Shown piece by piece: positions 19,008 to 32,460 of a DNA stretch of 64,000 bases. The notes under the pieces were generated by a model, which was not told where the DNA came from, did no database searches, and worked only from the letters and a program-made list of their open reading frames with translations. The stretch's first letter is position 1. Every line of letters begins with the position of its first letter. The DNA lies in NCBI RefSeq assembly GCF_003121705.1, contig NZ_PYHR01000002.1, positions 3,906,001 to 3,970,000 of the forward strand, written 5' to 3'. Source of the DNA: Serinibacter arcticus. Lineage in GTDB: Bacteria > Actinomycetota > Actinomycetes > Actinomycetales > Beutenbergiaceae. Both the position numbers and the translations under genes were made by a program.

Positions 19008-19040
19008 TGCTAGCCTGCCGTTCGGGCCACGGTGCACCGT
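19008..19040 (+). promoter_or_regulatory. Possible extended -10 promoter and palindrome upstream of the YbjN-Hsp90 operon
   Basis: TGC-TAGCCT at 19008-19016 looks like an extended -10 element (TGn-TAnnnT). Thirteen bases further, at 19029-19040, is a perfect 12-bp palindrome ACGGTGCACCGT, where transcription would begin or just after. This is a possible operator for the operon that follows. No HspR (HAIR) or CIRCE sequence was seen. Confidence 0.35.
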
Positions 19041-19078
19041 CGGTCCACGACCAGGGCAGGCAGACGAAGGGTAGGCAC

Positions 19079-19567
19079 GTGGGTTTCTTCACCAAGCCGC
19101 AGGAGGGCACGTCGGCCGGGGCGCTCGCGCCGCTGACGAGCGAGCGGATCAGGGCGCGGCTGGACGACCGCGACGCCCAGTACGGCGTCGACGACGACGG
19201 CGACATCGGCGGCTACTGGGACGGTCACCTGTTCTACTTCTTCCTCCTCGGGCAGTCCTCGGAGTACCTGCAGATCCGCGGCCGCTGGAACCGCGCGGTC
19301 TCCATCGAGCAGCTCGGCGCGGTGACCGGCCTGGTCAACGCGTGGAACGCCGAGAAGCTGTGGCCCAAGCTCTACGCCCGCGCCGAGGACGACGTGGTCG
19401 GCGTCTACGCCGAGCACACCGTCGACTACGAGCACGGCGTCTCCGACGAGCAGATCGACCTCCACATCGCGTGCGCCATCGCGACGTCCGGCCAGGCGTT
19501 CGACACCCTCGACGAGTCCTTCCCGGCGGAGGCCGCGCTGGCCCGGGCGGAGTTCGAGCGCGAGTGA
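19079..19567 (+). CDS. YbjN-domain protein
   Basis: 162 residues. The YbjN domain has a fold like type III secretion chaperones; in actinobacteria its role is unknown. Seen: GDIGGYWDGHLFYFFLLGQS, LQIRGRWNRAVSIEQLGAVT, LVNAWNAEKLWPKLYARAED and a conserved acidic end (SGQAFDTLDESFPAEAALAR). No signal peptide. GTG start with GAAGGG 8 bases upstream; the first ~30 residues (FTKPQEGTSAGALAPLTSER) are probably flexible. Its TGA overlaps the GTG of the Hsp90-like gene (GTGA), so it is the first gene of a coupled operon of chaperone-like proteins. Confidence 0.8.
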   Translation: MGFFTKPQEGTSAGALAPLTSERIRARLDDRDAQYGVDDDGDIGGYWDGHLFYFFLLGQSSEYLQIRGRWNRAVSIEQLGAVTGLVNAWNAEKLWPKLYARAEDDVVGVYAEHTVDYEHGVSDEQIDLHIACAIATSGQAFDTLDESFPAEAALARAEFERE

Positions 19568-21449
19568 CGAGCACGTTCCAGGTCGACCTGCGCGGCATGG
19601 TCGACCTGCTGGCCCGCCACCTCTACTCCGGTCCCCGCGTCTACGTGCGCGAGCTCCTGCAGAACGCGGTGGACGCCGTGACGGCCAGGAGGCTCCTGGA
19701 GCCAGACGCTCCCGCGACCGTCCGCCTGATCGTGCACCCGCACGGTCGGGCGGACGGCGTCGACGGCGCGGGGGGGACGACGACGGCGTCCCGAGCCTCG
19801 AGGTCGTCGACACGGGCATCGGGCTCACGGCCGAGGAGACGGCCGAGCTGCTGGCGACCATCGGCCGCAGCTCCAAGCGCGACACGGAGAACGGGCTCGG
19901 GCTGGGCAGGACCGAGTACATCGGCCAGTTCGGGATCGGCATGCTGGCGGCCTTCATGGTCGCCGACCGGATCGAGGTGACGTCGCGCTCCGCGCGCGAG
20001 GGCTCCGCAGTCGTGACGTGGCGCGGCTACGACGACGGCACGTTCGAGATCAGCGAGCGCGACGACCCCGATGGCGAGGTGCCCGTGGGGACGCGGGTCG
20101 TGCTGCGGGCCAGGCGCGACGCCGAGCACTGGCTGGCGGAGGAGACCGTCACGGCGCTCGCGGAGGAGTACGGGTCGCTGCTCCCGCTCGACGTCGCCGT
20201 GCAGGTCCTGGTCGGGGGAGCGCCCCTGTGGCGCCGGATCACCGGCGACGGCCCGCCGTGGCGCCGGACCTACCCGACCGAGGCGGCGCGCCGCGAGGCC
20301 CTGGTGGCCTACTGCGAGAAGCATCTCGGCTTCACCCCGCTCGGGCACATCGACCTCGCCGTCCCGCTGACCGGGCTGACGGGCGTGGCGTTCATCCTGC
20401 CCTCGGCCGCACCCGGTTCGAGCGGGCACCGGGTCTACCTCAAGCAGATGCTGGTCGGCCCCCGCGTGGAGGGGCTGCTGCCGGAGTGGGCGTTCTTCGT
20501 GCGCGCCGTGGTCGACGCGACCGAGCTGCACCCGACGGCCTCGCGCGAGCAGCTCCACACGGACGAGGTGCTGCTCGCCACGTCCGAGGCGCTCGCCGCC
20601 CAGCTCAAGGAGTGGGCCACCCGGACGCTGGGCGGCGCGTCCGGCGCGGCCCCCGGCGGCCTCGCCCGCCGCTTCGTCGAGACCCACCACCTGGCGCTGC
20701 GGGCCCTCGCGCTCACCGACGCCGACATGCTCGACCTGGTCGCGCGCGTCCTGCCGTACGAGACCACCGACGGAGGCGCGACCCTCGCGGAGCTGCGCGA
20801 GGCCGACGGCGAGATCGTCTACACCGCGACGACGCAGGCCTATCGCCGCGTCGCCTCGGTGGCCCGGGCCCAGGGGCTCACCGTCGTGAACGCCGGCTAC
20901 GTCTACGACGCCGACCTGCTGACCCAGCTGGGGCGGCGTCCGGGCTGGCGCGTGCGCGAGCTCGCGACCGACGACCTGGCCGCGATCCTGCGACCGCTGG
21001 ACCCCTCGCGGGAGCTCGCGGTGCTCGACGCCGTCGCCGCAGCCAACGCGGTGCTGGCCGAGGCCGACTGCGAGGTGCTGGTGCGGGAGTTCGCCCCGGA
21101 GCACGTGCCGGCCATGCTGCTGCGCGACCGCGACGGCGAGCACCAGCGCGACCTGCGGCGCGAGGTCGAGGCGGCGGACGACCTGTGGGGGTCGGTGCTG
21201 CAGGGCTTCGCGACGCCGGTGACGAGTCGGCGTCTCGTGCTCAACGACTCCGCGCCGCTGGTGCGGGACCTGCTGGCGGCCCCGCCCGGCGAGGTGTCGG
21301 CTGCCGGGATCCGCTCGCTCTACCTCTCGGCGGTGATGCTGGCCGGCGACGGCCTGCGCCCGCGCGAGGTCGAGGAGCTCAACGACGCGCTCGGGGCGCT
21401 GCTGCGCGCGGGCCTGGGTCGCGACGACGAGGGACGAGGGAACGCATGA
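19564..21449 (+). pseudogene. Hsp90-like (HtpG-related) GHKL ATPase, one -1 frameshift in this sequence
   Basis: Corrected length about 628 residues, close to HtpG of E. coli (624). Seen: the N-box YVRELLQNAVDAVTARR near residue 22-38, then after the break VVDTGIGLTAEETAELLATI (G1 box and lid), and YIGQFGIGMLAAFMVADRI (G2 box), all matching HtpG positions. A middle domain follows (GVAFILPSAAPGSSGHRVYL), and a C-terminal dimerisation-like segment RLVLNDSAPLVRDLLAAPP. No MEEVD tail. The break is in a G7 run at 19770-19776; eight G would join the frames as ...GAGG-DDDGVPSLEVVDTG. GTG start overlaps the YbjN stop; stop overlaps the next ATG. Likely a working gene misread here. Confidence 0.88.
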
Positions 21450-23514
21450 GCCGCACGGTCGACGAGGCCAACCGGGCCGTCGGACGCATCCGTCGGATGC
21501 CGTACGGCGTCGCCCGCACGGAGATCGCCGAGCAGGAGGCCCGCCGGATCGAGGAGGAGGGCCCCGCCGAGACGCTCGCGTACGCGCTCTTCGCGCTCGT
21601 GGAGTCCTACGTCTGGGGCGGCGAGGGGGCGAAGGCCTACGTGCCGTTCCGCCGCTCGATCCGGCTGTGGGACACCAGCCCCGAGCTTTTCGACGAGGGT
21701 GACCGGCACGACTTCTTCTGGGCGTTCAAGTGGATGGTCACGGGGCTCGTGGAGTACCCCGACGTCCCCGCCACCCAGATCACCGCCACGATCGCGGACA
21801 TGGAGCGGCGCTACGCCGTCGCCGGGAACGGGCTGGACGCCGTCGCCTACGCCGCCTTCCGGTGGGCGGAGCACACGGGGGACCCCGACGTCGAGCTCGC
21901 CTTCACCGCCTGGGCCGCGACCCCGCGCGACGAGTACTCGCAGTGCGAGGCGTGCGAGCTGGGGGACCAGGCCGTCCACCTCGCCGCCACCGGCCGCGTG
22001 CCCGAGGCGATCCGGGTGATCGAGACGGTGCCGCCCACCACGCGCTGGTGCGCCACCGAACCGGCCGACATGCTCTCCGTGCTCGCGCTCGCCCACCTCG
22101 ACCAGGGCGACGCGGGGGCCGCGCTCGAGGCGCACCGGCGCGCCGTCGCCGCCCTCGCGGACACGCAGTCGGACATGGTCGGTGCGCGCGGCCGACGCCT
22201 GGAGCTGCTCGCGCGTGGCGGAGCGACCGACCGCGCGCTCGAGGCGCTCGCGAGCGACGGGCACCTGCTCGTCGACGCCGACTCGCCCCTGGGGCAGCTG
22301 CGGTTCGGCATCGCGGTGCTGCGCGCGCTGGCGGCGCTGCCGGACGTCGGGGAGCGGCCGGTCGCCGTCCCGGGGGTGCCCGCGGCCACGGTGGGGGAGC
22401 TGGGCGCCTGGACGGCGGAGCGGTCGCGGTCGCTGGCGGCCGCGTTCGACGCTCGGAACGGCTCCGACCGGCTCGTCCGCGAGGTCGAGGCCGCCGCCTC
22501 CGTCCGACCCTCGGAGACGCCGCTCAGCCTCACGGTGATCGACCCCGCCGCCGTCGCGGGGACGGCGCCGACGGTCGCCGCGGTCACACCGCCCCCGGGC
22601 GGCTCGTCGTCGCGCGACGCCGAGCCCGCCGGACAGCACCTCGGCGGCTCCGGCGCGGGGCCGCTCGCGGTCGCGGGTCACGACGACGCGTCGTTCCCGA
22701 CCGCGCCCGCCGCGCCGGCCGACGCCCACCTCGCCCTGGCCGAGGAGCACCTCGCGGCCGACCGGCCCGCGCAGGCCGTGGCCTCCTACCAGGTCGCGGC
22801 GGGCCTGCTCGACGCCGCCGGGCGGCTGGCGGACGCGGGGCTGGCGTGGGCCGAGGCGGCCCGGTGCGCCGACCTGCTCGGCGACGTCGACGGCTCCCAC
22901 GCCGGGTACGTCGCCTCGACCGCCCGGCTGCGGGCGGCGGGGACGCCGCCCGGCCTGCTGACCCGGGTCGTCGTCGCGTGGGCGCCCGTGGCGGCCCGCG
23001 CGGGCGGGGCCGGTGACGTGCTGGCCGTCGTCGGCGTCCTGCGGCCCGCGCTGCGGTCCCTCGTCGAGGCGGAGCGCCCCGAGGCCGCGGTGGACCTCGT
23101 CGAGCGCGAGCGCGGCGCCGCCCGACGTGCGCTCGCCGACCTGGACGACACCGCAGCCCGGCTGCTCGCCGCGGCCCCGCGGCGTCGCCCGCCTCCCCGT
23201 GGGCGGACACGGACGCAACCACCGACCCGCCCGCCGACACCGACGCCGTCACGCTCGCGATCCGCGCCGCCGAGGCCTACGCCGCGGTCGGGGCGATCGC
23301 CGACGCCGCCCACGCGTTCTGGCTGGCGGGGCGCCTGCAGCGCGACGCCGGCCGCGTCGAGGACGCCGTCTGGAGCCTGGAGTCCGCCACCGAGGGGTTC
23401 GGCATCGCGCGGGACCCGCTGCGCGCCGAGGTGGGCGGCGAGCTCGTCGCGCTGCTGCGCGGCACCGGCCAGCACACCCGGGCCGACGAGGTCGTCACGG
23501 AGCTGGCGCGATGA
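21446..23514 (+). pseudogene. TPR-like helical protein A, one -1 frameshift near its 3' end
   Basis: Corrected length about 689 residues. Not recognised as a named family; alternating Ala-rich helices suggest tetratricopeptide-type repeats. Seen: IRRMPYGVARTEIAEQEARR at the start, ADMERRYAVAGNG, a CxxC pair in QCEACELGDQAVHLA near residue 171, TEPADMLSVLALAHL, and SDMVGARGRRLELLARGG. A Pro/Ser/Gly-rich linker (about 355-415) separates two helical halves. Near 23175-23178 (C4 run) the frame shifts; the other frame supplies AIRAAEAYAAVGAIADAAHA and ends TRADEVVTELAR, matching the end of paralog B. Four-base overlaps on both sides couple it to the Hsp90-like gene and to B. Confidence 0.78.
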
Positions 23515-25412
23515 CGTCGGCCGCTGAGGACCTGGTCGGCACGGTCACGCGGATCGGTCGCCTGCCCTACGGCCTGGCGCGCTCCGAGGCGGCCGCCGCG
23601 GCGGTGCGCCGGGCCGAGGAGCCCGAGACGGAGACGGTGCTCCCGTACGCGCTCGCCGGCCTGGTGGACGCGCTGTTCTGGGGCGGGGAGGCGACCAGGG
23701 CCCTGGTCCCGTTCTCGCGGCTGACCCGGCTGCGCGAGGAGCGTCCCGAGCACTTCGACGAGGTCGACACCTCGCTGTACTTCGGGGCGTTCGCCTGGAT
23801 GCTCGGCGGGCTGCAGGACGACCCCACCGTGCCTGCCGCCTCGATCGAGAACCTGCTGACCGAGATGGAGCAGCGCTACGCCGTCGCCGGGCTCTCGCGG
23901 CACGCCCCCGCCTACGAGCGCCTGCGGTGGTCGGTGCGGATGGAGCGCGACGACGCCGACGCCGCCTACGCCGCCTGGTTGCGCGAGCCGGACGAACCTG
24001 CGCAGGCGTGCGAGCACTGCCACCGCACGCGCCAGGGCATCTTCCTCGTCCGCGGTCGTCGGTACGCCGAGGCCGTGGCGGTGCTGGAGGCGCCGGGCCT
24101 GCCGGAGGAGGCGTGCTCGACCGAGCCCGCCGACATGCTCTCCGTGCTCGCGCTCGCCCACCTCGAGAACGGCGACCCCGAGGCGGCCGTCCGGGTGCAT
24201 CGCGCGGCCGTCGCCGCGCTGGCACGGGCGGAGACCGACATGGTCGGGGCGCGCGGCCGACGGATCGCGCTGCTCGGACGCGGGGGCGAGACGGGAGCGG
24301 CGCTCGCGGCGCTCGTCGACGACCAGCACCTCCTGCACAGGGCGATCACCCCGTTCTGGCACCTCCAGCTCCTCCTGAGCGTGGCGTCGGCCACCGGGGT
24401 GATGCGCGTGACCGAGCCCGACCGCCCGGTGCGGCTGCGCGACGTGCCGGCCACGACGATCGCCGAGCTGGACACCTGGGTGCGCGAGCGGGCCCTCGCG
24501 CTCGCCGACGCGTTCGGGGCACGCGCCGGCAGCCCGCGGACGCGGGAGCGGGCGCTCGCGATCATGGACGCCCCGGCCCCGCCGCCGATCGACCTGTCGC
24601 TGTCGCTGCCGCGCCCCGCGGCGGGGTCCGGCGACGCCGCCGCCGCGCCCGCGGACGCCGTCGCGCCGACGGGCGATGACCTGCTGGCGCGGGCCGAGCG
24701 CGAGGCCGCCGCGGGCGACGACGTCGCCGCCGTCGCGTCCTACCTCGCGTCCTCCCAGGCCGCCAGGAGCTCCGGACGGTTGCTCGACGCAGGGTTCGCC
24801 CTGGCGGAGGCGGCCAGGCTCACCGATCGGCTCGGGGACGTCGAGGGCGCCCACCTCCACTACCGCGAGGCCGTCGCCCTGCTGACCGAGGCCCGGACGG
24901 CGGCGTCCGACGTCGCCCCCGTGCTCGTCGCCTGGGCGCAGGCGGCGACCCGGGCCGGGGAGACGGGCGAGCTGCTCGGGGCGGTGGGGGAGGCGCTCGC
25001 CGTGCTCGACGTCGCGGCGCACCCCGCGGCGGCGCACCTGCTGGACGCCCGGGCCCGCGTCCTGGCGGAGATCGCGCTCGGCGACGACCGGCCGGCCACG
25101 CTCGCGCGGGCGGCCTCCGACGCCGTCGCCGCCGGTGAGGCGTTCGCCGCGCACGGCGCGATCGACGACGCGGGCCACGCCTTCTGGCTCGCCGGTCGGT
25201 TGCACGAGGAGGTCGGCGAGAGTGACGCCGCCGTCTGGGGTCTGGAGTCCGCCGTCGAGGCCTTCACGCTCGTGAATGCCGCGCGCTCGCGGGCCGACGC
25301 GGCCGGGGAGCTCGTGGCGCTGCTGCGGGAGCGGGGTCAGGACCTGCAGGCCGACGAGGTGCTGGCGGCGCTGTCGGGGCGGTCGGGTCGACGGTCGGGG
25401 AACGGTCGATGA
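23511..25412 (+). CDS. TPR-like helical protein B, paralog of A
   Basis: 633 residues. Shares the whole architecture of its upstream neighbour: ITRIGRLPYGLARSE-like start, LLTEMEQRYAVAGLSRHAPA, a CxxC pair in ACEHCHRTRQGIFLV near residue 165, TEPADMLSVLALAHLENGD, TDMVGARGRRIALLGRGG, a Pro/Ala linker near 350-390, and a C-terminal helical half with DAGHAFWLAGRLHEEVGESD. The two genes look like an old tandem duplication. Because TPR proteins are classic Hsp90 partners in eukaryotes, a co-chaperone role beside the Hsp90-like gene is an attractive inference, but not shown. The paired cysteines could bind metal or sense redox. ATG overlaps the stop of A; its TGA overlaps the lipoprotein start. Confidence 0.8.
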   Translation: MTSAAEDLVGTVTRIGRLPYGLARSEAAAAAVRRAEEPETETVLPYALAGLVDALFWGGEATRALVPFSRLTRLREERPEHFDEVDTSLYFGAFAWMLGGLQDDPTVPAASIENLLTEMEQRYAVAGLSRHAPAYERLRWSVRMERDDADAAYAAWLREPDEPAQACEHCHRTRQGIFLVRGRRYAEAVAVLEAPGLPEEACSTEPADMLSVLALAHLENGDPEAAVRVHRAAVAALARAETDMVGARGRRIALLGRGGETGAALAALVDDQHLLHRAITPFWHLQLLLSVASATGVMRVTEPDRPVRLRDVPATTIAELDTWVRERALALADAFGARAGSPRTRERALAIMDAPAPPPIDLSLSLPRPAAGSGDAAAAPADAVAPTGDDLLARAEREAAAGDDVAAVASYLASSQAARSSGRLLDAGFALAEAARLTDRLGDVEGAHLHYREAVALLTEARTAASDVAPVLVAWAQAATRAGETGELLGAVGEALAVLDVAAHPAAAHLLDARARVLAEIALGDDRPATLARAASDAVAAGEAFAAHGAIDDAGHAFWLAGRLHEEVGESDAAVWGLESAVEAFTLVNAARSRADAAGELVALLRERGQDLQADEVLAALSGRSGRRSGNGR

Positions 25413-25960
25413 GGCGCCTCGCCGCCGGGCGCGCCCTCTCGTCCGTCGGACTCGCGTCCGTCGCGCTCACCGTCGTGGCGCTGACGGGCTGCTCCGGATC
25501 CGATCCGGACGACGACGTCGACGGCGTCGACGTGACCGTCAGCGACGTGTCCACCGACGACGGCCTGCGGTACACGGTCGAGGTCACCAACGGGCTCGAC
25601 GAGCCGCTCTGGTTCCACGACTACTACGGCTCGGCGGAGCGGGCGAACGGTGGCACCCTGCGGATCGTGCAGGAGTTCGGCACCGACGAGGGCGAGTGGA
25701 CCGACGGCGGTCCGGGCGGCGATCCCGTCGTCACCCTCGAACCGGGACGCAGCGACGCCGCGACCTGGATGACGACGGGCGATCCCCTGGCCGACCTGGG
25801 GCTGGGGGAGTCGGCGGAGCTGGTCGTGTGCGTCGAGCTGGTCACCCGGTCGCAGGTGACGGACCTCGGGCTCGACTTCGGCGACGTCGAGACGATCGAG
25901 CGGGGCGTCCTGGAGGACGCCCCCCGGCGCGCCTGCAGCGAGCCGGTGCCCGTCGACTGA
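25409..25960 (+). CDS. Small secreted lipoprotein of unknown function
   Basis: 183 residues. Seen: a basic n-region (MRRLAAGRALSSVG), a hydrophobic core and the lipobox LTGC with the lipidated Cys near residue 28, followed by SGSDPDDDVDGVDVTVSD. The mature part is very acidic and beta-rich (RYTVEVTNGLDEPLWFHDYY), like an Ig-like or DUF4352-type extracellular domain. Two further Cys (VVCVELVT; RRACSEP) might form a disulfide. The ATG overlaps the stop of TPR-like protein B (ATGA), so it is the last gene of the YbjN-Hsp90-TPR-TPR operon, which links that module to the cell envelope. Convergent with a tiny membrane protein. Confidence 0.75.
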   Translation: MRRLAAGRALSSVGLASVALTVVALTGCSGSDPDDDVDGVDVTVSDVSTDDGLRYTVEVTNGLDEPLWFHDYYGSAERANGGTLRIVQEFGTDEGEWTDGGPGGDPVVTLEPGRSDAATWMTTGDPLADLGLGESAELVVCVELVTRSQVTDLGLDFGDVETIERGVLEDAPRRACSEPVPVD

Positions 25961-25961
25961 G

Positions 25962-26123
25962 TCAGGGGAGGCGGGGCCGCAGGCCGTCGTCCCAGGCGTG
26001 GTGCGACGACGGCGCGGGGCGCGTGCCGTAGCCGTCGCGACGGACCTCGTGCACCAGGTGGGCGACGACGCCGACGAGCGCGAGCAGGGTGAGGAGGGCG
26101 AAGAGTGCCAGTGCGGTAGTCAT
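25962..26123 (-). CDS. Small single-pass membrane protein (53 residues)
   Basis: Not recognised. Seen: one membrane segment at residues 4-23 (ALALFALLTLLALVGVVAHL), then a polar tail rich in His, Arg, Ser and Pro (EVRRDGYGTRPAPSSHHAWD). ATG with GAGAGGAGC about 10 bases upstream on this strand, which is a strong site and the main reason to believe the gene. It is divergent from the GlxA-type regulator with a 94-base gap and its stop lies one base from the lipoprotein stop. The regulator might control it. Confidence 0.6.
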   Translation of the reverse strand: MTTALALFALLTLLALVGVVAHLVHEVRRDGYGTRPAPSSHHAWDDGLRPRLP

Positions 26124-26217
26124 GGCAGTAATGCTCCTCTCGTGCGATTCGAGCCACCAGTGGCAGACGTGACAACGAACGCTTGATTTCTGCCATCCTT
26201 GCTGTGACGATCGACGT

Positions 26218-27168
26218 ATGAGCCTGCTCAAGGTGCGCGTGATCGCGCTCCCGACCGTCTCCCCGTTCGAGCTCTCCGCCGCGGCCGAGGTCTTCGGCAT
26301 CGACCGGAGGGACACCGGCGGACCGGTCTTCGACTTCGGGGTGGTGACGCCGACGCCCGGCCGGCTGTCGACGAAGGTCGGGTTCGACGTCGTGGTCGAG
26401 CACGGCCTGGAGGATCTGGACGGGGCGGACGCCGTCGTGATGGCCCCGTACGCGGCGGGCACCGAGGTCCCCGAGTCCGTGCTCGAGGCGCTCCGGTCCG
26501 CGCACACCCGCGGCGCCTGGATCGTCAGCCTGTGCAGCGGCGCCTTCGCGCTCGCGCTCGCCGGGCTGCTGGACGGTCGGCGGGCCACCACCCACTGGAT
26601 GTACACGGCAGCTCTGGCCACCCGCCACCCCGACGTCGAGGTCGACCCCGACGTGCTCTACGTCGAGCACGACCGCATCATCACCTCGGCCGGGACGGCC
26701 GCGAGCATCGACGCGTGCCTGCACCTGGTGCGCTCCGAGCTCGGCGCGTCACCGACGGCGAGCATCGCCCGCCGCATGGTCGTCCCGCCGCACCGCGACG
26801 GCGGCCAGGCGCAGTACATCGACCACCCGGTGCCGGAGTGCTCCAGCGACAGCTTCGCGGCCCTGCTGGAGTGGGCGAGCGAGAACCCGGCCAGCGACCT
26901 CTCGGTGGAGGCGCTGGCCCGCCGCGTGCTCCTGACGCCGCGCACGTTCGCGCGTCGGTTCCGGGCGGAGACCGGCACGACCCCGGCGGCCTGGGTCGGC
27001 CGGATGAGGCTCGCGCGGGCGCAGGAGCTCCTCGAGCAGGGGGAGGAGGGCCTGGACGAGGTGGCCAGGCTCGCGGGGTTCAGCGACGCGGCGCTGCTGC
27101 GCCAGCACTTCTCCCGCACGCTCGGGCTGTCGCCGCGCGCCTACCGGGCCCGGTTCCGCGCGGTCTGA
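26218..27168 (+). CDS. GlxA-family transcriptional regulator (DJ-1/PfpI plus AraC-type HTH)
   Basis: 316 residues. Seen: an N-terminal DJ-1/PfpI-like domain (about 1-190, VRVIALPTVSPFELSAAAEV) with the elbow cysteine motif WIVSLCSGAFALALAG near residue 103 and the late motif SAGTAASIDACLHLV, then a C-terminal AraC-type double helix-turn-helix (about 215-316; LSVEALARRVLLTPRTFARR and EVARLAGFSDAALLRQHFSR). Family members regulate catabolic or stress genes and sense small molecules; the ligand here is unknown. ATG start. Divergent from the small membrane protein and convergent with kgd across a strong hairpin. Confidence 0.9.
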   Translation: MSLLKVRVIALPTVSPFELSAAAEVFGIDRRDTGGPVFDFGVVTPTPGRLSTKVGFDVVVEHGLEDLDGADAVVMAPYAAGTEVPESVLEALRSAHTRGAWIVSLCSGAFALALAGLLDGRRATTHWMYTAALATRHPDVEVDPDVLYVEHDRIITSAGTAASIDACLHLVRSELGASPTASIARRMVVPPHRDGGQAQYIDHPVPECSSDSFAALLEWASENPASDLSVEALARRVLLTPRTFARRFRAETGTTPAAWVGRMRLARAQELLEQGEEGLDEVARLAGFSDAALLRQHFSRTLGLSPRAYRARFRAV

Positions 27169-27226
27169 CGCCCGCCCGACACTCGTCGTCCCGCATCGCC
27201 GCGACCACGGCGGCCGGCAACGCGAA

Positions 27227-27258
27227 CGGCCGTCCCACCCCGAGGGGTGGGACGGCCG
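27227..27258. terminator. Bidirectional hairpin terminator between the GlxA-type gene and kgd
   Basis: A 15-bp perfect inverted repeat (CGGCCGTCCCACCCC and complement) around a GA centre, 58 bases after one stop and 17 bases from the kgd stop. There is no T tract. Confidence 0.75.
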
Positions 27259-27275
27259 CTTCCGTGACGCGGTGG

Positions 27276-31070
<3,795 letters not shown>

Positions 31071-31241
31071 GCTCGCTCACTCCATCGCCGTCGTCTGTTC
31101 GAGCCGCCTTCCAGGGTAGGCCCTCCGGGGTGTCCTCGAGCGCCACGGTCACGGGCGATCCGGCCTCCGATGTGCCTCTGACCTGGACTTTCGTCCGCGC
31201 TTGGGTAACGGCGGGCAAGGAGCGGGCAAAGGGCGGGGACG

Positions 31242-32399
31242 CTATCGCCCTTGTCGGTCGAGGACGTCGGCGACGGCGCCGACGGACGTCTCGGCGCGAG
31301 TGGGCGGCGGTCCGTCCATGGGCAGCGTGAGCCGGAGGGTCGCCCCGGTGCTCGGCGGCGTCGGGGCGACGGCGTCGAGGGTCCCGCCGTGCAGACCAGC
31401 CGCCCACCGGGCGATCGCGAGGCCGAGTCCTGTGCCGCCGCTGGTGGTGCCGTCCGTCGCCGGCCGGTTGGTGCCCTGCTCGAACCGGTCGAAGATCTTG
31501 GCGCGCTCGGTCGGTGGGATGCCCGGCCCGTCGTCGACGACGTCGATCACCACGGTCGTCCCGGTCACCCGCGCGCTGACCTGGACGGTGCCGCCGGCGG
31601 GGGAGTGGCGGGAGGCGTTGGACAGCAGGTTGAGCAGCACCTGGTGGAGGCGCTCCGTGTCGACGCGGAAGCTGAGCTCCTGCGGCACCTGGACGTCCCA
31701 CGTCACCTCGCGGCCCGCGGCCCTGGCGGCGTGCGACGCCGCGGCGACCACCTCCTCCACCACGTCCCGGACGGGGACGACCTGCAGGTGCAGGCCGGCC
31801 GCCCCGGCCTCGAGCCGGGAGAGGTCGAGCAGGTAGGTCACCAACCGGGTCAGCCGCTCGGTCTGGTCGAGCGCGGAGGTGAGCGCCTCCTCGTCCGGTT
31901 CCGTGACGCCGTCGACCATGTTCTCGAGCTGGGCGCGGAGCGCGGCGATCGGCGTGCGCAGCTCGTGGCTGACGTTCGCCACGATCGCGCGCTGGGCCTC
32001 CGCCAGGGAGGACAGGTCGCCCGCCATCGCGTTGAACGCGTGGCCGAGCTGGCCCACCTCGTCGCGGCTCGTGGTGCGGACGCGGATGTCGTAGTCGCCG
32101 GCGGACATCGCCCGCGCGGCGGCCGTCATCTCCCGCAGCGGCGACGTCATGCCCCGGGCGAGCACCTGGGAGACCACGAGGGCGAGCGCGATCGCGACGG
32201 GGAAGGTCATGTACCAGCGCGCGTCGTAGTAGCTGCGGCCGGCCCAGACGATGACCGCCGAGACGAACACCGAGGCGGCGATGACGACGCCGAACTTGGT
32301 GCGGATCGAGGTGAGGCGGTCGAGCGGGCGCACGTCGACGGCGTACCGCAGCGCCGGCACCTCGCGTGCGTGGCGGACGCCCGTCCGCTCCCTCACCAC
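31242..32399 (-). CDS. Sensor histidine kinase (HAMP, HisKA, HATPase)
   Basis: 385 residues. Seen: two membrane segments close together (about 34-54, FGVVIAASVFVSAVIVWAG; 63-82, FPVAIALALVVSQVLARGM) with almost no outside loop, a HAMP domain, the phosphorylated His in VANVSHELRTPIAALRAQLE near residue 145, then N-box LLNLLSNASRHS, DDGPGIPPTERAKIF and GGTGLGLAIA. With so little outside the membrane it may sense the membrane itself or an internal signal. The start (GTG-GTG) has no clear binding site and is uncertain. It follows its response regulator by 61 bases and ends 171 bases before kgd, in the same direction. Confidence 0.9.
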   Translation of the reverse strand: MVRERTGVRHAREVPALRYAVDVRPLDRLTSIRTKFGVVIAASVFVSAVIVWAGRSYYDARWYMTFPVAIALALVVSQVLARGMTSPLREMTAAARAMSAGDYDIRVRTTSRDEVGQLGHAFNAMAGDLSSLAEAQRAIVANVSHELRTPIAALRAQLENMVDGVTEPDEEALTSALDQTERLTRLVTYLLDLSRLEAGAAGLHLQVVPVRDVVEEVVAAASHAARAAGREVTWDVQVPQELSFRVDTERLHQVLLNLLSNASRHSPAGGTVQVSARVTGTTVVIDVVDDGPGIPPTERAKIFDRFEQGTNRPATDGTTSGGTGLGLAIARWAAGLHGGTLDAVAPTPPSTGATLRLTLPMDGPPPTRAETSVGAVADVLDRQGR

Positions 32400-32460
32400 G
32401 ACGAGCTCGCGGGGAGGAGCGCCGGGAGGGCGGGGTTCGGTCGCGCCGTCACGGCCGCGC

